Below are positions 10,085-19,391 of a stretch of 64,000 nt of DNA, piece by piece (positions within the stretch are counted from its first letter, which is position 1; every line of letters begins with the position of its first letter). The stretch comes from Domibacillus enclensis. Its GTDB lineage: Bacteria; Bacillota; Bacilli; Bacillales; Domibacillaceae. The notes beneath the pieces are model-generated. The model was not told the DNA's origin. It did not search any database and worked only from the letters and a program-made list of their open reading frames with translations. A program made the translations under genes and the position numbers. The stretch spans positions 620,001 to 684,000 of the forward strand of contig NZ_FTLX01000001.1 of the NCBI RefSeq assembly GCF_900156125.1, written 5' to 3'.

Positions 10085-11128
10085 TTACTTGCCGCCTTTC
10101 GTATCCATAATAAGCATTGCGTCGCCAAAGCTGAAAAAGCGGTACTGTTCTTTCACGGCTTCTTCATAAGCTGCCAGAACCTGTTTCTGTCCCGCGAGTG
10201 CACTGATCAACATAATCAGTGTTGACTTTGGCAGGTGAAAATTCGTAATCATGCCGTCAATGGCGCCAAATTGAAAACCAGGATAAATAAAAATATCGGT
10301 CCACCCGCTTGATTCCTTGACCGTGCCATGATCCCGTGCAGCCGTTTCAAGTGTGCGAACCGAGGTAGTGCCGACAGCAATGACACGGCCGCCCTGCTGC
10401 TTCGTTTCTTGAATCGCTTCTTCTGTCTGTTTAGAAATCGTGTAAAACTCGGCATGCATATCATGGTCTTCGATTGAATCAACGGAGACAGGTCGGAATG
10501 TGCCAAGGCCGACGTGCAGCGTAATAAACTCGATCCGGATGCCGCGCTCCTTTAACTCACTGAGCAGCGCATCGGTGAAATGAAGACCTGCTGTCGGTGC
10601 CGCAGCCGATCCGCGTTCTTTTGCGTAAACGGTTTGATAGCGTTCTTTTTCCTCAAGCTGCTCTTTAATATACGGCGGCAGCGGCATTTCGCCAAGCTCT
10701 TCCAGCACCTCATAAAAAATCCCTTCATACTGAAAGCGGAGCATGCGGCCGCCCTGCTCTTTTTCACCGGTGCAGACCGCTTTAAGCTTCCCATCACCAA
10801 AAGAAATGATGCTGCCTTCCTTGATGCGCTTCGCCGGCTTCACGAGTGTTTCCCAAACATCCGTTTCTTCCTGCTTCAGAAGCAGCACTTCAATGTTCGC
10901 GCCTGTTTCTTCTTTTACACCATGAAGTCTCGCCGGCAGCACCTTTGTATCATTTAACACGAGCAAATCACCCGGCTTTAAGTAGCGGGTAATGTCTTTA
11001 AAAGAAGCGTGTGTGATCGCCCCGTCCTTCTTATCGAGCACCATCAGCCGGCTTTCCGCACGCTCTTTTAAAGGCGCTTGGGCGATCAGCTCTTCCGGTA
11101 AATTAAAATTAAAATCCTCTACTTTCAT
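10085..11128 (-). CDS. queA: tRNA S-adenosylmethionine ribosyltransferase-isomerase
   Basis: Transfers and rearranges the ribosyl part of S-adenosylmethionine onto preQ1-tRNA, giving epoxyqueuosine, the step after Tgt. [18 protein letters not shown] near the N terminus and the [15 protein letters not shown] segment are family signatures. A GTG at 11137 is in frame, but ATG at 11128 (MKVEDFNF) is preferred because GAGGTG sits 6 nt upstream. The product is then 347 residues, the normal length. Confidence 0.96.
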   Translation of the reverse strand: MKVEDFNFNLPEELIAQAPLKERAESRLMVLDKKDGAITHASFKDITRYLKPGDLLVLNDTKVLPARLHGVKEETGANIEVLLLKQEETDVWETLVKPAKRIKEGSIISFGDGKLKAVCTGEKEQGGRMLRFQYEGIFYEVLEELGEMPLPPYIKEQLEEKERYQTVYAKERGSAAAPTAGLHFTDALLSELKERGIRIEFITLHVGLGTFRPVSVDSIEDHDMHAEFYTISKQTEEAIQETKQQGGRVIAVGTTSVRTLETAARDHGTVKESSGWTDIFIYPGFQFGAIDGMITNFHLPKSTLIMLISALAGQKQVLAAYEEAVKEQYRFFSFGDAMLIMDTKGGK

Positions 11129-11144
11129 TTCGTACACCTCGAAT

Positions 11145-11351
11145 TTATTTCCATTTTCCGATCACATAAAAAAGAATCGACAGGACCACACTGGCCACAA
11201 TCGACGTGACAATCGGAAAATAAAAAGTTGCATTTTCTTTTTTAATGACAATATCGCCCGGAAGCCTGCCGAGCTTTGTAAACTGAACAAGTACACCGAG
11301 AACAAACAGCACAGCACCGCCAAGCATCAAAAGTTTGCCGATTCCTGTCAT
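11145..11351 (-). CDS. DUF2905 family small membrane protein
   Basis: A 68-residue protein with two membrane helices (about 5-24 and 42-63) joined by the short loop [21 protein letters not shown], which is the DUF2905 signature. Function is unknown. It sits between ruvB and queA, as its counterpart does in B. subtilis. Its start codon overlaps the end of ruvB by 4 nt, pointing to translational coupling. Confidence 0.87.
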   Translation of the reverse strand: MTGIGKLLMLGGAVLFVLGVLVQFTKLGRLPGDIVIKKENATFYFPIVTSIVASVVLSILFYVIGKWK

Positions 11352-12361
11352 CGGTTCGGCACCTCGATCCCCAAATGCTCATACGCGGCAGGAAGCGCCA
11401 TACGCCCGCGCGGTGTCCGCTGCAAAAAGCCAATTTGAAGCAAATACGGCTCATAAACATCCTCAATCGTTGTTGATTCTTCACCGATGCTTGCAGCCAG
11501 TGTATCAAGGCCAACAGGTCCGCCTGTAAAACGGGTCAGGATCGTCGTCAAAAGCTTATGGTCAATGTGATCAAGGCCGAGGCGGTCGACCTGCAAAAGC
11601 TCCAGTGCTTCGTTCGCTTTTTCGATCGTAATATGGCCTTCGCCGCGAACTTCTGCATAATCGCGCACGCGCTTTAACAGCCGGTTCGCAATCCGGGGTG
11701 TTCCCCGTGACCGCCGTGCAAGCTCCTCGGCCCCCTCCGGATCAATGGCTGTTCCAAATATATCCGACGTCCGCAGCACCACTTCCTTCAGCTGCTCGGC
11801 CGTATAATATTCCAATCGCGAATGAACGCCGAACCGGTCACGCAGCGGAGCCGACAGCGCACCTGCCCTGGTTGTGGCGCCAATGAGCGTAAAAGGCGGC
11901 AGATCCAGCCGGACGGACCGTGCTTCCGGCCCTTTGCCGATCACAATATCCAGACAGAAATCCTCCATGGCTGGATACAGTACCTCTTCAATAGAACGGG
12001 GCAGCCGGTGAATTTCATCAATGAACAACACATCTCCCGGTGCAAGCGCCGTTAAAACAGCGGCCAAATCGCCGGGCCGTTCAATAGCAGGGCCAGATGT
12101 CGTCCGGAAGCCTGCGCCCATCTCATTCGCAATCACCGCGGCCATCGTCGTTTTCCCGAGCCCCGGCGGTCCGTAAAGCAGCACATGGTCAAGCGTTTCT
12201 TCCCGCTTTAACGCCGCTTCAATAAAAATGGACAGGTTTTGCTTTACCTGGTCCTGGCCGATATATTGACGCAGGGTTTGTGGCCGGAGCGACTGTTCTT
12301 CAAACCGCTCATCCGCACCGGCACTGCCGGATACTACACGATTTTCGTCCAATTTATCCAC
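11348..12361 (-). CDS. ruvB: Holliday junction branch-migration helicase RuvB
   Basis: The AAA+ motor that drives branch migration together with RuvA. Walker A GPPGLGKT (64-71), Walker [10 protein letters not shown], and the C-terminal winged helix ending in EHLGIEVP are all seen; 337 residues is normal. It follows ruvA by 6 bp. Bacillus lacks RuvC and uses RecU elsewhere as the resolvase, so a two-gene ruvAB unit is expected. Confidence 0.98.
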   Translation of the reverse strand: MDKLDENRVVSGSAGADERFEEQSLRPQTLRQYIGQDQVKQNLSIFIEAALKREETLDHVLLYGPPGLGKTTMAAVIANEMGAGFRTTSGPAIERPGDLAAVLTALAPGDVLFIDEIHRLPRSIEEVLYPAMEDFCLDIVIGKGPEARSVRLDLPPFTLIGATTRAGALSAPLRDRFGVHSRLEYYTAEQLKEVVLRTSDIFGTAIDPEGAEELARRSRGTPRIANRLLKRVRDYAEVRGEGHITIEKANEALELLQVDRLGLDHIDHKLLTTILTRFTGGPVGLDTLAASIGEESTTIEDVYEPYLLQIGFLQRTPRGRMALPAAYEHLGIEVPNR

Positions 12362-12367
12362 CTTCCT

Positions 12368-12970
12368 TTACCCGAGCAGCAGCTGCAGCCCTTTGCGAAT
12401 GTATTCATCCGTGGACCGTTTTTCTTCTTTTTCAAGACGGCTCGAAATACGCTTGATTTCACGGGCTGAATAGCCAAGTGCCTCCAGCGCCAGCAGCGCC
12501 TCGCTAAGCTCTGTATTTTCGGACGGTGCCGGCTCTTCTTTATCTTCTGCAAACAAGCCGGAAAACGGATCGCCCGCCACATGCTCAAGCTTGCCTTTTA
12601 AATCTAAAATCATTTGTCGTGCTGTTTTTTTTCCGATGCCCGGGAACTTAATTAAATACGATTCATCCTCACGTTCGATAGCTTCTACAACGTGTGAAGG
12701 CGTACCGGATGCAAGTACGGCCAGCGCTCCCTTAGGACCGATGCCGGACACGCTGATCAGCTTTTCAAACAGCCGCTTTTCTTCAGCTGTCGCAAACCCG
12801 AACAGTACGTGTGCATCTTCACGGACATGCTGATACACAAACACCTGCTGTTCTGTTTTCACAAAAGCAAACGGATTCGGCGTTAACACGCGGTAGCCAA
12901 TCCCGCTGTTCTCCAGCACAATGTATTCCGGTCCAATGAATGTAACCGTTCCTTTAATATATTCGTACAA
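12368..12970 (-). CDS. ruvA: Holliday junction DNA-binding protein RuvA
   Basis: Binds four-way junctions as a tetramer and loads RuvB. The N-terminal OB-fold (MYEYIKGTVTFIGPEYIVLE), the two helix-hairpin-helix units (SGIGPKGALAVL and PGIGKKTARQMI) and the C-terminal RuvB-contact domain are present; 200 residues is the usual length. The start codon is TTG, with AAGGAGAG upstream. In B. subtilis bofC lies beside ruvA; it is absent here. Confidence 0.96.
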   Translation of the reverse strand: MYEYIKGTVTFIGPEYIVLENSGIGYRVLTPNPFAFVKTEQQVFVYQHVREDAHVLFGFATAEEKRLFEKLISVSGIGPKGALAVLASGTPSHVVEAIEREDESYLIKFPGIGKKTARQMILDLKGKLEHVAGDPFSGLFAEDKEEPAPSENTELSEALLALEALGYSAREIKRISSRLEKEEKRSTDEYIRKGLQLLLG

Positions 12971-13050
12971 ATGGTCGCTCTCCTTTTAAACACAGTTCAT
13001 CCATTGTATCATATCACAGCTTCCCTCAAAACAAAACATCCGTTCTCAGG

Positions 13051-13860
13051 TCATTCATGCGATTTAAAATAATCATCCACGGCTACAACGAGTGCACCCA
13101 TCCGTTCATGTTCAGGGGCAACGACACGCGTTACGCCGTATTCGTGAAGCGTGCCCGTCGTGACTTTGCCGACAGAACCAGCTACGGCTTTTGTATTAAA
13201 AGCCTCCGCCAGCCGGCCGGTGGCACCGAGCTTTTCAGCTTCCTGAAACAAGACCCGGACTTGCGGCGTAGCTGTAAACAACACCGCATCGATTTCGCCG
13301 TCTAACACTTCATGAACGAGTGCAGTGACCATATCCGGCTGCGGGACGGTTGTTTTATACGGCAGGATGTAGGTTAATTCCGCTCCTTTATGAGTAAAGC
13401 CGTTTTCAAGCGCCGGCACCGGTTCTCCGTGGAGCTGCAGGAAAACCCGCTGACCTGACAAATCCGTTTCTTCAAACGCAGCCAAAAGACCGGCATTCGT
13501 TCCATCGCCATCTCCCAGGAAAGGCACAAGTCCGACCTTTTTCAGCTCCTGAACTGTTTTATAGCCTCGAGTAGCAATATTCGAGGCGGCAGCGGCTTTA
13601 TGGAAGGGTTCAGCTAATCCCAGCTCTTCTGCTGCTTCAAAAACCGCCGCCGCACCGATGCCGGTTGTAAAAACGGTCCAGTCGGCTCCATTTGCAATGT
13701 ACGAGTCAATCGCGGGCTTCATGTCTTCTGCTGAACACTTTATTGTTTCCTGCAGCGGCCGTTCCACTGCTTCTCCGCCTTTTTTAACCACCATCATGCC
13801 CATTTCCATCATTTTGCGCGACCCTGTAATCGCAATCCGCTTCCCGTTCAAGTTCCCCAT
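13051..13860 (-). CDS. Uroporphyrinogen-III synthase-like protein (HemD paralogue)
   Basis: A 269-residue protein of the HemD fold: two similar alpha/beta lobes, starting GKRIAITGSRKM, with the segments VFTTGIGAAAVFEAAEELG and VLFTATPQVRVLFQEAEKLG that mark the family. A longer frame reaches 13953, but it would run through the fruA terminator; the ATG at 13860 has GGGGAG 5 nt upstream and is preferred. A separate hemD lies in the haem operon at 61763-62518, so this is a paralogue of uncertain role. It could be a second uroporphyrinogen-III synthase or a non-enzymatic relative. It stands alone between ruvA and the fructose operon. Confidence 0.8.
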   Translation of the reverse strand: MGNLNGKRIAITGSRKMMEMGMMVVKKGGEAVERPLQETIKCSAEDMKPAIDSYIANGADWTVFTTGIGAAAVFEAAEELGLAEPFHKAAAASNIATRGYKTVQELKKVGLVPFLGDGDGTNAGLLAAFEETDLSGQRVFLQLHGEPVPALENGFTHKGAELTYILPYKTTVPQPDMVTALVHEVLDGEIDAVLFTATPQVRVLFQEAEKLGATGRLAEAFNTKAVAGSVGKVTTGTLHEYGVTRVVAPEHERMGALVVAVDDYFKSHE

Positions 13861-13919
13861 TCCATCTCCCCGTTTCTCTTTTCTTTTTATACTATCTTTT
13901 TCACACTCTTTTTTCCATA

Positions 13920-13950
13920 GAAAAGACGGCTCAACATGGTTGAGCCGCCT
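13920..13950 (-). terminator. Terminator of the fru operon
   Basis: On the minus strand GGCGGCTCAAC and GTTGAGCCGTC form a strong stem followed by TTTTC, just after the fruA stop codon at 13958. It also rules out the long N-terminal extension of the neighbouring HemD-like frame. Confidence 0.88.
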
Positions 13951-13957
13951 CAATACG

Positions 13958-15829
13958 TTACGATTTAATTGGTTTTTTCAAGAAGCCGAGCAGTACCGCT
14001 GTAACAGCTGCACCTGCGAGAACGGCTACCAAGTATAAAAGGGCGCTTCCTTCAACGATTGGGAAAACGAAGATACCGCCGTGTGGAGCTGGAAGCTTCA
14101 CGCCGAAGATCATTGTCAGCGCACCTGCTACCGCTGAACCGGCAATTGCTGCTGGAATAACGCGCGCTGGATCTTTTGCTGCAAATGGAATGGCACCTTC
14201 TGTAATAAACGATGCACCCATAATATAGTTGGTTTTTCCTGCGTCACGTTCCTGCGTTGTGAAGCGGTTTTTAAAGAACGTTGTAGCAAGAGCGATGCCA
14301 AGTGGCGGAACCATGCCGCCTGCCATTACCGCTGCGTGCGGGGCAAAGTTGCCAGCATCAATCATGGCAATCCCAAATGTAAAGGCTGCTTTGTTAACCG
14401 GACCGCCCATATCAACGGCCATCATACCACCTAAAATCACACCAAGAAGAACGAGGTTGCTTGTCCCCATGCCGCCAAGGGCATCGACTAACCAAGTGTT
14501 TAACGCACTGACTGGACCATTGATGACATAAATCATGGCCATACCGGTAATGAAAATACCGAATAACGGATACAGCAGAACCGGCTTAATGCCATCTAGT
14601 GCCTGTGGAAGACCGGCAAACAGCTTTTTCAATCCAACGACTGCATAACCTGCAAGGAAACCGGCGATCAAGCCGCCAAGGAATCCGGAACCGCCGTTTG
14701 CGGCCAAAATACCGCCAACCAAACCAGGAGCAAGACCAGGACGATCCGCAATACTCATGGCAATAAAGCCGGCTAACACTGGAATCATCAGAGCAAATGC
14801 GCTGCCGCCGCCAATATCCATCAATGCTTTCGCAAACGGATTAAAGGACGGGTCATCCGGGTTTACTGCGTCAATGCCGAAGAAAAAGGAAATTGCGATC
14901 AAAATCCCGCCGCCGACAACAAGTGGCAGCATAGCGGATACACCGCTCATTAAGTGTTTGTAAAATGCGTTTCCTGCAGAGCCGCTGTCAGATGAAGAAG
15001 ACGATCCGCCCCCGCCCTGGAATACAGGCGCGTCCTGCTTTACAGCCCGGTCGAGCAGTCCATCCGGATTCCGAATCCCTTGTGCAACCGGCACCTGGAT
15101 CACGTGCTTGCCTTTAAAGCGCTCCATTTCTACCTGTTTGTCCGCTGCGACGATGATCGCTGTCGCATTGGCGATTTCCGCGTCTGTCAACGCGTTTTTC
15201 ACGCCGCTTGAGCCGTTTGTTTCGACTTTAAAGTTAATGCCTTTTTCTTTTGCTTTTGCTTTTAGCGCGTCTGCCGCCATGTAGGTGTGGGCAATTCCAG
15301 TCGGACAAGCTGTGACAGCGAGAACCGATGGCGCGCCCGCTTGAGCTGGTGCAGCCGTTTCTTCTTCTGCCGGTGCATCTTCCCGTGATTCAAACGCATC
15401 GATAATATCCTGTTCGGTCCGTGCATTCAAAAGCACGTCGCGGAATGCCGGGTCCATAAGAAATCCTGACAGGCTGGAGAGCGTTTCTAAATGCGCTTCG
15501 TTTGCGCCGTCTGGAGCTGCAATCATGAAAAACAAATTCGATGGCTGCCCATCCAGTGCTTCGTAGTCAATGCCGTTTTTCGCACGGCCAAAAGCAACAG
15601 CAGGTGTTTTTACAGCGGCTGTTTTCGCATGAGGAATCGCAATGCCTTCCCCTACACCGGTTGTGCTTTGCGCTTCACGCGCTAAAATCGCTTCTTTATA
15701 AGCTGCCCGGTCGTTTAACCGCCCGGCCTGGTCGAGCTTCGCTACTAATTCATCGATCACAGAAGCCTTATCTGCTGCAGACAAATCCATGATAATCGTG
15801 TCTTTTTTCAACAAGTCTGTAATTCTCAT
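13958..15829 (-). CDS. fruA: PTS fructose transporter subunit EIIABC
   Basis: Imports fructose and phosphorylates it to fructose 1-phosphate at the membrane. Domains in order are EIIA (about 1-150, phospho-His67 in GIAIPHAKT), EIIB (about 168-270, Cys175 in AVTACPTGIAHTY) and EIIC (about 290-620, many membrane helices). A low-complexity Ala/Glu linker joins A and B, and a Gly/Ser linker joins B and C. It starts right after the fruK stop codon, with GGAGGGAAAATAAC before ATG. It is the last gene of fruR-fruK-fruA. Confidence 0.97.
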   Translation of the reverse strand: MRITDLLKKDTIIMDLSAADKASVIDELVAKLDQAGRLNDRAAYKEAILAREAQSTTGVGEGIAIPHAKTAAVKTPAVAFGRAKNGIDYEALDGQPSNLFFMIAAPDGANEAHLETLSSLSGFLMDPAFRDVLLNARTEQDIIDAFESREDAPAEEETAAPAQAGAPSVLAVTACPTGIAHTYMAADALKAKAKEKGINFKVETNGSSGVKNALTDAEIANATAIIVAADKQVEMERFKGKHVIQVPVAQGIRNPDGLLDRAVKQDAPVFQGGGGSSSSSDSGSAGNAFYKHLMSGVSAMLPLVVGGGILIAISFFFGIDAVNPDDPSFNPFAKALMDIGGGSAFALMIPVLAGFIAMSIADRPGLAPGLVGGILAANGGSGFLGGLIAGFLAGYAVVGLKKLFAGLPQALDGIKPVLLYPLFGIFITGMAMIYVINGPVSALNTWLVDALGGMGTSNLVLLGVILGGMMAVDMGGPVNKAAFTFGIAMIDAGNFAPHAAVMAGGMVPPLGIALATTFFKNRFTTQERDAGKTNYIMGASFITEGAIPFAAKDPARVIPAAIAGSAVAGALTMIFGVKLPAPHGGIFVFPIVEGSALLYLVAVLAGAAVTAVLLGFLKKPIKS

Positions 15830-15830
15830 G

Positions 15831-16757
15831 TTATTTTCCCTCCTGTTCTGCTTTTCTAACGCTCACACGCTTGTACACTTCTTCTACTTCTTCTTTCGTG
15901 CACAGATCATCGGAAAAAGCAGTCGCACTGCCTGCCGCAACAGCCCAGTGAAACGCTTCATGCGGTTGTAAGCCTGCGTCAATTTTAGCCATAAACGCAG
16001 CTACCATCGAATCGCCGGCACCGACTGTGTTTTTCACTGTCCCTTTCGGTGATTCGGCAAAATAAGCTCCTTCTTTGCTGACGAACACGGCTCCGGCGCC
16101 CCCCATGGAGACGATCAAGTTTTCCGTACCGTCATCAATCAATTGTTGGGCAATGGCGGCTGCTTCCTCTTTCGTCTGAATGTCCGTTTGAAACAGTTCA
16201 CCAAGCTCATGATGATTCGGCTTAATGAAAAACGGGTTGTACGGAAGAAGTGCTTTGAGCGCCGCTCCGCTCGTATCGACGACAACTCGGGCTCCTTTGC
16301 TTCTCGCAGCGTCAATGAGCGTACCCGCGAAGTCGCCTGGCAGGGAAGACGGGACACTTCCGCCAATGTGAAGCCAGTCACGTTCTGTTAATTCACTCGT
16401 TACCTTTACAAGACGATTAGCATCTTCATCTGAAATCGCGGGTGCCGGACCATTGATTTCCGTTTCCGTGCTTGATTTCAGCTTCACGTTAATGCGCGTG
16501 ACACCGTCCACTTTCGTAAAGCGGTGAAAGACCCCTTCACGATCCAGCTCGTTTTTAATAAATTCACCGGTAAAGCCGCCGGCAAAGCCGATTGCGCACG
16601 TGTCGCTGCCGAGACGCTTTAAAACACGTGATACGTTGATGCCTTTGCCTCCAGCGTACATATCTGCACTTTCCGACCGGTTTAATCCGCCCGCGTTAAA
16701 TTCTTCTACCCGCACGACATAGTCAACTGCCGGGTTTAATGTACATGTGTAAATCAT
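15831..16757 (-). CDS. fruK: 1-phosphofructokinase
   Basis: Phosphorylates fructose 1-phosphate to fructose 1,6-bisphosphate, feeding imported fructose into glycolysis. It belongs to the PfkB family. The N terminus MIYTCTLNPAVDYVV, the MYAGGKGINVSRVLKRLG substrate loop and the NTVGAGDSMVAAFM catalytic segment are clear; 308 residues is normal. The start overlaps the fruR stop by 4 nt, so the genes are translationally coupled. Confidence 0.97.
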   Translation of the reverse strand: MIYTCTLNPAVDYVVRVEEFNAGGLNRSESADMYAGGKGINVSRVLKRLGSDTCAIGFAGGFTGEFIKNELDREGVFHRFTKVDGVTRINVKLKSSTETEINGPAPAISDEDANRLVKVTSELTERDWLHIGGSVPSSLPGDFAGTLIDAARSKGARVVVDTSGAALKALLPYNPFFIKPNHHELGELFQTDIQTKEEAAAIAQQLIDDGTENLIVSMGGAGAVFVSKEGAYFAESPKGTVKNTVGAGDSMVAAFMAKIDAGLQPHEAFHWAVAAGSATAFSDDLCTKEEVEEVYKRVSVRKAEQEGK

Positions 16758-17506
16758 GATAAAGCCTCCTTGATGTCCGTTGCTTCCTCGAACATCCGTC
16801 TTGTTTTCTCAGGAATTCTTCCCGTAATAATAACGGCCGCATCCAAATCCGCGATATGCGTAAACGTGCTTTCCTGAAATTTCGATGCATCGGCCAGAAT
16901 AAACGGCTGCTGGGCACGCTTTAACGCTTCCCGCTTAACGGCTGCTTCTTCTGGATCCGGCGTTGTGTAGCCCGCTTTTAAATGAATGCCATTGACACCG
17001 AGAAACGCTTTGTCAAACCAGTATTGCTGAAGACCGTGAACAGCTCCCGTCCCCGTTAACGCTTCGGTCGACGGCTTCAGCATGCCGCCTGTTCCATACG
17101 CTTGAATGCCTCGTTCTGCTAAAAGGCGTAAATGATCAAACCCGTTCGTCACCGCTACAATGTTTTTTGCTTGAATATAAGGAATGAGAGCAAGAGTTGT
17201 TGTACCTGCATCAATAAACACACAATCGTCATCTTCAATGAAGGATGCAGCCAGCCGGCCAGCCGCGCGTTTTTCTTCGGAAAAACGTGCGCTTTTTTCA
17301 CCCATTGTCGGTTCAATGCGTTTTCTGGATACTTTTGCCGCGCCGCCGTGAACACGCCTGAGCAATCCCGCATCTTCTAAATCGGTCAAGTCTCGCCTGA
17401 TCGTCGATTCAGAAGCGCCTGTAGCCTCGGTTAATTCATGAATCTTTACTGCTTCTTTTTCTTTTAAAAAGTTTAAAATCGTAAAATGACGTTCTTCGGT
17501 CAACAC
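16754..17506 (-). CDS. fruR: DeoR-family regulator of the fructose operon
   Basis: A 250-residue repressor with an N-terminal DeoR winged helix-turn-helix (ATGASESTIRRDLTDLEDAGLL spans about 26-47) and a C-terminal sugar-phosphate sensing domain (IDAGTTTLALI, ILADASKF). Fructose 1-phosphate is the likely effector, as in relatives. ATG at 17515 lies too close to the Shine-Dalgarno sequence; GTG at 17506 has GGAGGG 9 nt upstream and gives the canonical start MLTEERHFTIL. It is first in the fruR-fruK-fruA operon and probably autoregulated through the repeats at 17568-17607. Confidence 0.93.
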   Translation of the reverse strand: MLTEERHFTILNFLKEKEAVKIHELTEATGASESTIRRDLTDLEDAGLLRRVHGGAAKVSRKRIEPTMGEKSARFSEEKRAAGRLAASFIEDDDCVFIDAGTTTLALIPYIQAKNIVAVTNGFDHLRLLAERGIQAYGTGGMLKPSTEALTGTGAVHGLQQYWFDKAFLGVNGIHLKAGYTTPDPEEAAVKREALKRAQQPFILADASKFQESTFTHIADLDAAVIITGRIPEKTRRMFEEATDIKEALS

Positions 17507-17541
17507 TGGCTGCATCCCTCCTTTATTCTTTTGTTGCTTTC

Positions 17542-17570
17542 ATTATACAACCGCTTTCATAGAAAAACAA
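17542..17570 (-). promoter_or_regulatory. fruR promoter with a candidate cre site
   Basis: On the minus strand TTGTTT (17565-17570), a 17-bp spacer and a perfect TATAAT (17542-17547) form a sigma-A promoter. Between and overlapping them, ATGAAAGCGGTTGTAT (17545-17560) matches the CcpA-site consensus WTGNNARCGNWWWCAW at all but two positions. This suggests catabolite repression of the fructose operon. Confidence 0.6.
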
Positions 17571-17607
17571 TCATTTTCAATCATTTTTATTCAAAAACAT
17601 TCAAAAA
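17568..17607 (-). promoter_or_regulatory. Probable FruR operator: four tandem 10-bp repeats
   Basis: On the minus strand four 10-mers run without a gap: TTTTTGAATG, TTTTTGAATA, AAAATGATTG, AAAATGATTG. Each ends in TGAWTR, so the cores recur once per helical turn on one DNA face. The last unit overlaps the -35 box of fruR. Tandem TG-rich direct repeats are known operators of DeoR-family sugar regulators; the assignment to FruR is inferred from position. Confidence 0.65.
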
Positions 17608-17706
17608 CCCTTCAAATGTGGCTATATCGTCACAAAACATCTGATTTTTCTAACTTTTCAATTATTAAAACAGTGTAAATAGACCCATCTATTTTTCATG
17701 GCACAT

Positions 17707-17733
17707 AAAAAAAGACGCGCATTTCTGCACGTC
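17707..17733 (-). terminator. Terminator of safA
   Basis: On the minus strand GACGTGCA and TGCGCGTC form a stem with a GAAA loop, followed by seven T, just after the safA stop codon at 17740. Confidence 0.85.
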
Positions 17734-17739
17734 GTTCCG

Positions 17740-18225
17740 TCACCGATGGCAATATGGGCAGCGCGGCATCATGTGCGGCGGCTGTTTTGCTTCTTCCATC
17801 TCTTCCGCTTCCTGCATCATGTCCGGCATCATCGGCATCATGTAGGGCATCGGGTAAGGCATTGGGAAAAAGTAGCACGGCATTGGCGGGCAGGGCATCA
17901 TCATCATGTCCTCTTCCATTTCTTTCGGTGCCGGTACAGGCTCCGTCATCCAGTTTTCCGGCATTTGAAATTCTGGCTGCGGCATCTCTTCCATTTCTTT
18001 TACTTCCTCCATCTTTGGTGGATAAGCGAACGGTTTTTGATCCGCGTAAGGATGACCCTTTTCCATTGCTGATGCGGTGTCCGGAAGTTTGATTTTCATT
18101 CCCGGTACGATCATGTCCGGGTTCGCCAGGTGGGCATTCAGCTTTTTCACTTCTTCAAATGATACTTGATGCTTTTCTGCAATAGACCAAAGTGTGTCAC
18201 CGCGCTGCACAATATGGATTTTCAT
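17740..18225 (-). CDS. safA: SafA-like LysM spore coat morphogenetic protein
   Basis: A 161-residue protein with an N-terminal LysM peptidoglycan-binding domain (about 1-47, KIHIVQRGDTLWSIAEKH to VPGMKIKLP). A linker rich in Glu, Pro and Met follows, then a tail dominated by Met, Pro, Cys and Tyr (for example MMMMPCPPMPCYFF). In B. subtilis SafA binds the spore cortex and SpoVID and builds the inner coat, and lies beside nadA as here. A TTG at 18240 is in frame, but ATG at 18225 has GGAGGG 5 nt upstream. It is much shorter than the 387-residue B. subtilis protein, so the coat-recruiting tail differs. Confidence 0.82.
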   Translation of the reverse strand: MKIHIVQRGDTLWSIAEKHQVSFEEVKKLNAHLANPDMIVPGMKIKLPDTASAMEKGHPYADQKPFAYPPKMEEVKEMEEMPQPEFQMPENWMTEPVPAPKEMEEDMMMMPCPPMPCYFFPMPYPMPYMMPMMPDMMQEAEEMEEAKQPPHMMPRCPYCHR

Positions 18226-18255
18226 TGTGTCCCTCCTCAATGATCATTCACCCAT

Positions 18256-18283
18256 ATTGTATGCGCCCGGTTTTTCTTTGTGC
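18256..18283 (-). promoter_or_regulatory. Sigma-E-type promoter of safA
   Basis: On the minus strand CATACAAT (18256-18263) is a perfect match to the sigma-E -10 element. It is preceded by a 13-bp spacer and GCACAAA (18277-18283), a partial -35 match. B. subtilis safA is also transcribed in the mother cell by sigma-E. Confidence 0.6.
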
Positions 18284-18290
18284 GAAAAAA

Positions 18291-19391
18291 TCAGCGGGCC
18301 CGTGCCAGCATCCTGTCCAGCGACAGCTTTGCTTCCTGTGCTGTTTTTTCTTCTACTTGAATGATGTTGCCAGAACCGCCTTCCATTATCGTTTCAAGCG
18401 ACCAGAGCAAATGCGCAAGGTCAATCCGGTTCATCGTTAAGCAAGGGCACATATTCGGATTAAGTGACATAATTTCTTTGTCCGGGTGCTGCTGAATAAT
18501 CCGTTTTACCAGGTTCATTTCTGTGCCGACCGCCCACGATGTGCCCGGGTCTGCTTGTTCGATCGTATCGATGATGTATTTCGTTGACCCGTTGTCATCA
18601 GAAAGAGCGACCACTTCTCTGCGGCACTCGGGATGAACGATAATCTTTACATCCGGTCTCGTCCGGCGCAGCTCTTCAATGTTTGAAACCGTGAAGTTTT
18701 CATGAACCGAGCAATGACCCTTCCACAGAATCACCTGTACGTCTTCAAGCGATCCATCGTACTCGAGTGTGTCTGTAATCGGGTTCCAGACGGCCATGTG
18801 ATCAAGCGGGACACCTAAATCAAAAGCAGTATTGCGACCCAAATGCTGATCCGGCAAAAATAAAATGCGCGGCTTTTCTTCAAACGCCCATTTGACCATG
18901 GAGCGGGCATTGGAGGAAGTCACGCATGAACCGCCATTGCGCCCGGTAAAGGCCTTGATCGCAGCCGTTGAATTCACATAGGTGAGTGGAATCATCGTAT
19001 CGCCAAATAGTTTCTGCAACGCTGTCCACGCACGCTCCGTTTGATAAATATCCGCCATATCCGCCATTGAACAGCCGGCACGCATATCCGGCAAATAGAC
19101 CGTCTGATTCGAATTCGTTAAAATATCGGCTGTTTCCGCCATAAAATGCACGCCGCAGAACACGATATACTCGGCCTGCTGATTGGCAGCGGACACCTGG
19201 GCCAGCTGAAGCGAGTCCCCGACGGCATCCGCAAATTGAATGACTTCATCCTTCTGATAATGATGTCCTGGAATAAACAGAGCCGTACCGAGCTCCTTTT
19301 TAATCGCCTGCACTCGCACTTCCATTTCTTCCTTCGTCATCTGACGGTACAAATCCGGCAGCATTCCTTTTGTTAATTCAGTTAATGCCAT
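18291..19391 (-). CDS. nadA: Quinolinate synthase
   Basis: Condenses iminoaspartate with dihydroxyacetone phosphate to quinolinate, using an oxygen-sensitive 4Fe-4S cluster. Cluster-ligand candidates are Cys in [15 protein letters not shown], in [10 protein letters not shown] and in [14 protein letters not shown], with HPECRREV also conserved. Its 366 residues match the long Bacillus form. It overlaps the end of nadC by 14 nt and is last in nadB-nadC-nadA. The divergent nifS gene encodes a cysteine desulfurase thought to serve this cluster. Confidence 0.97.
   Translation of the reverse strand: MALTELTKGMLPDLYRQMTKEEMEVRVQAIKKELGTALFIPGHHYQKDEVIQFADAVGDSLQLAQVSAANQQAEYIVFCGVHFMAETADILTNSNQTVYLPDMRAGCSMADMADIYQTERAWTALQKLFGDTMIPLTYVNSTAAIKAFTGRNGGSCVTSSNARSMVKWAFEEKPRILFLPDQHLGRNTAFDLGVPLDHMAVWNPITDTLEYDGSLEDVQVILWKGHCSVHENFTVSNIEELRRTRPDVKIIVHPECRREVVALSDDNGSTKYIIDTIEQADPGTSWAVGTEMNLVKRIIQQHPDKEIMSLNPNMCPCLTMNRIDLAHLLWSLETIMEGGSGNIIQVEEKTAQEAKLSLDRMLARAR

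Noticed and set aside
13861-13953. N-terminal extension of the HemD-like gene
   Set aside because: It would translate through the strong fruA terminator hairpin; a good ribosome site precedes the ATG at 13860.
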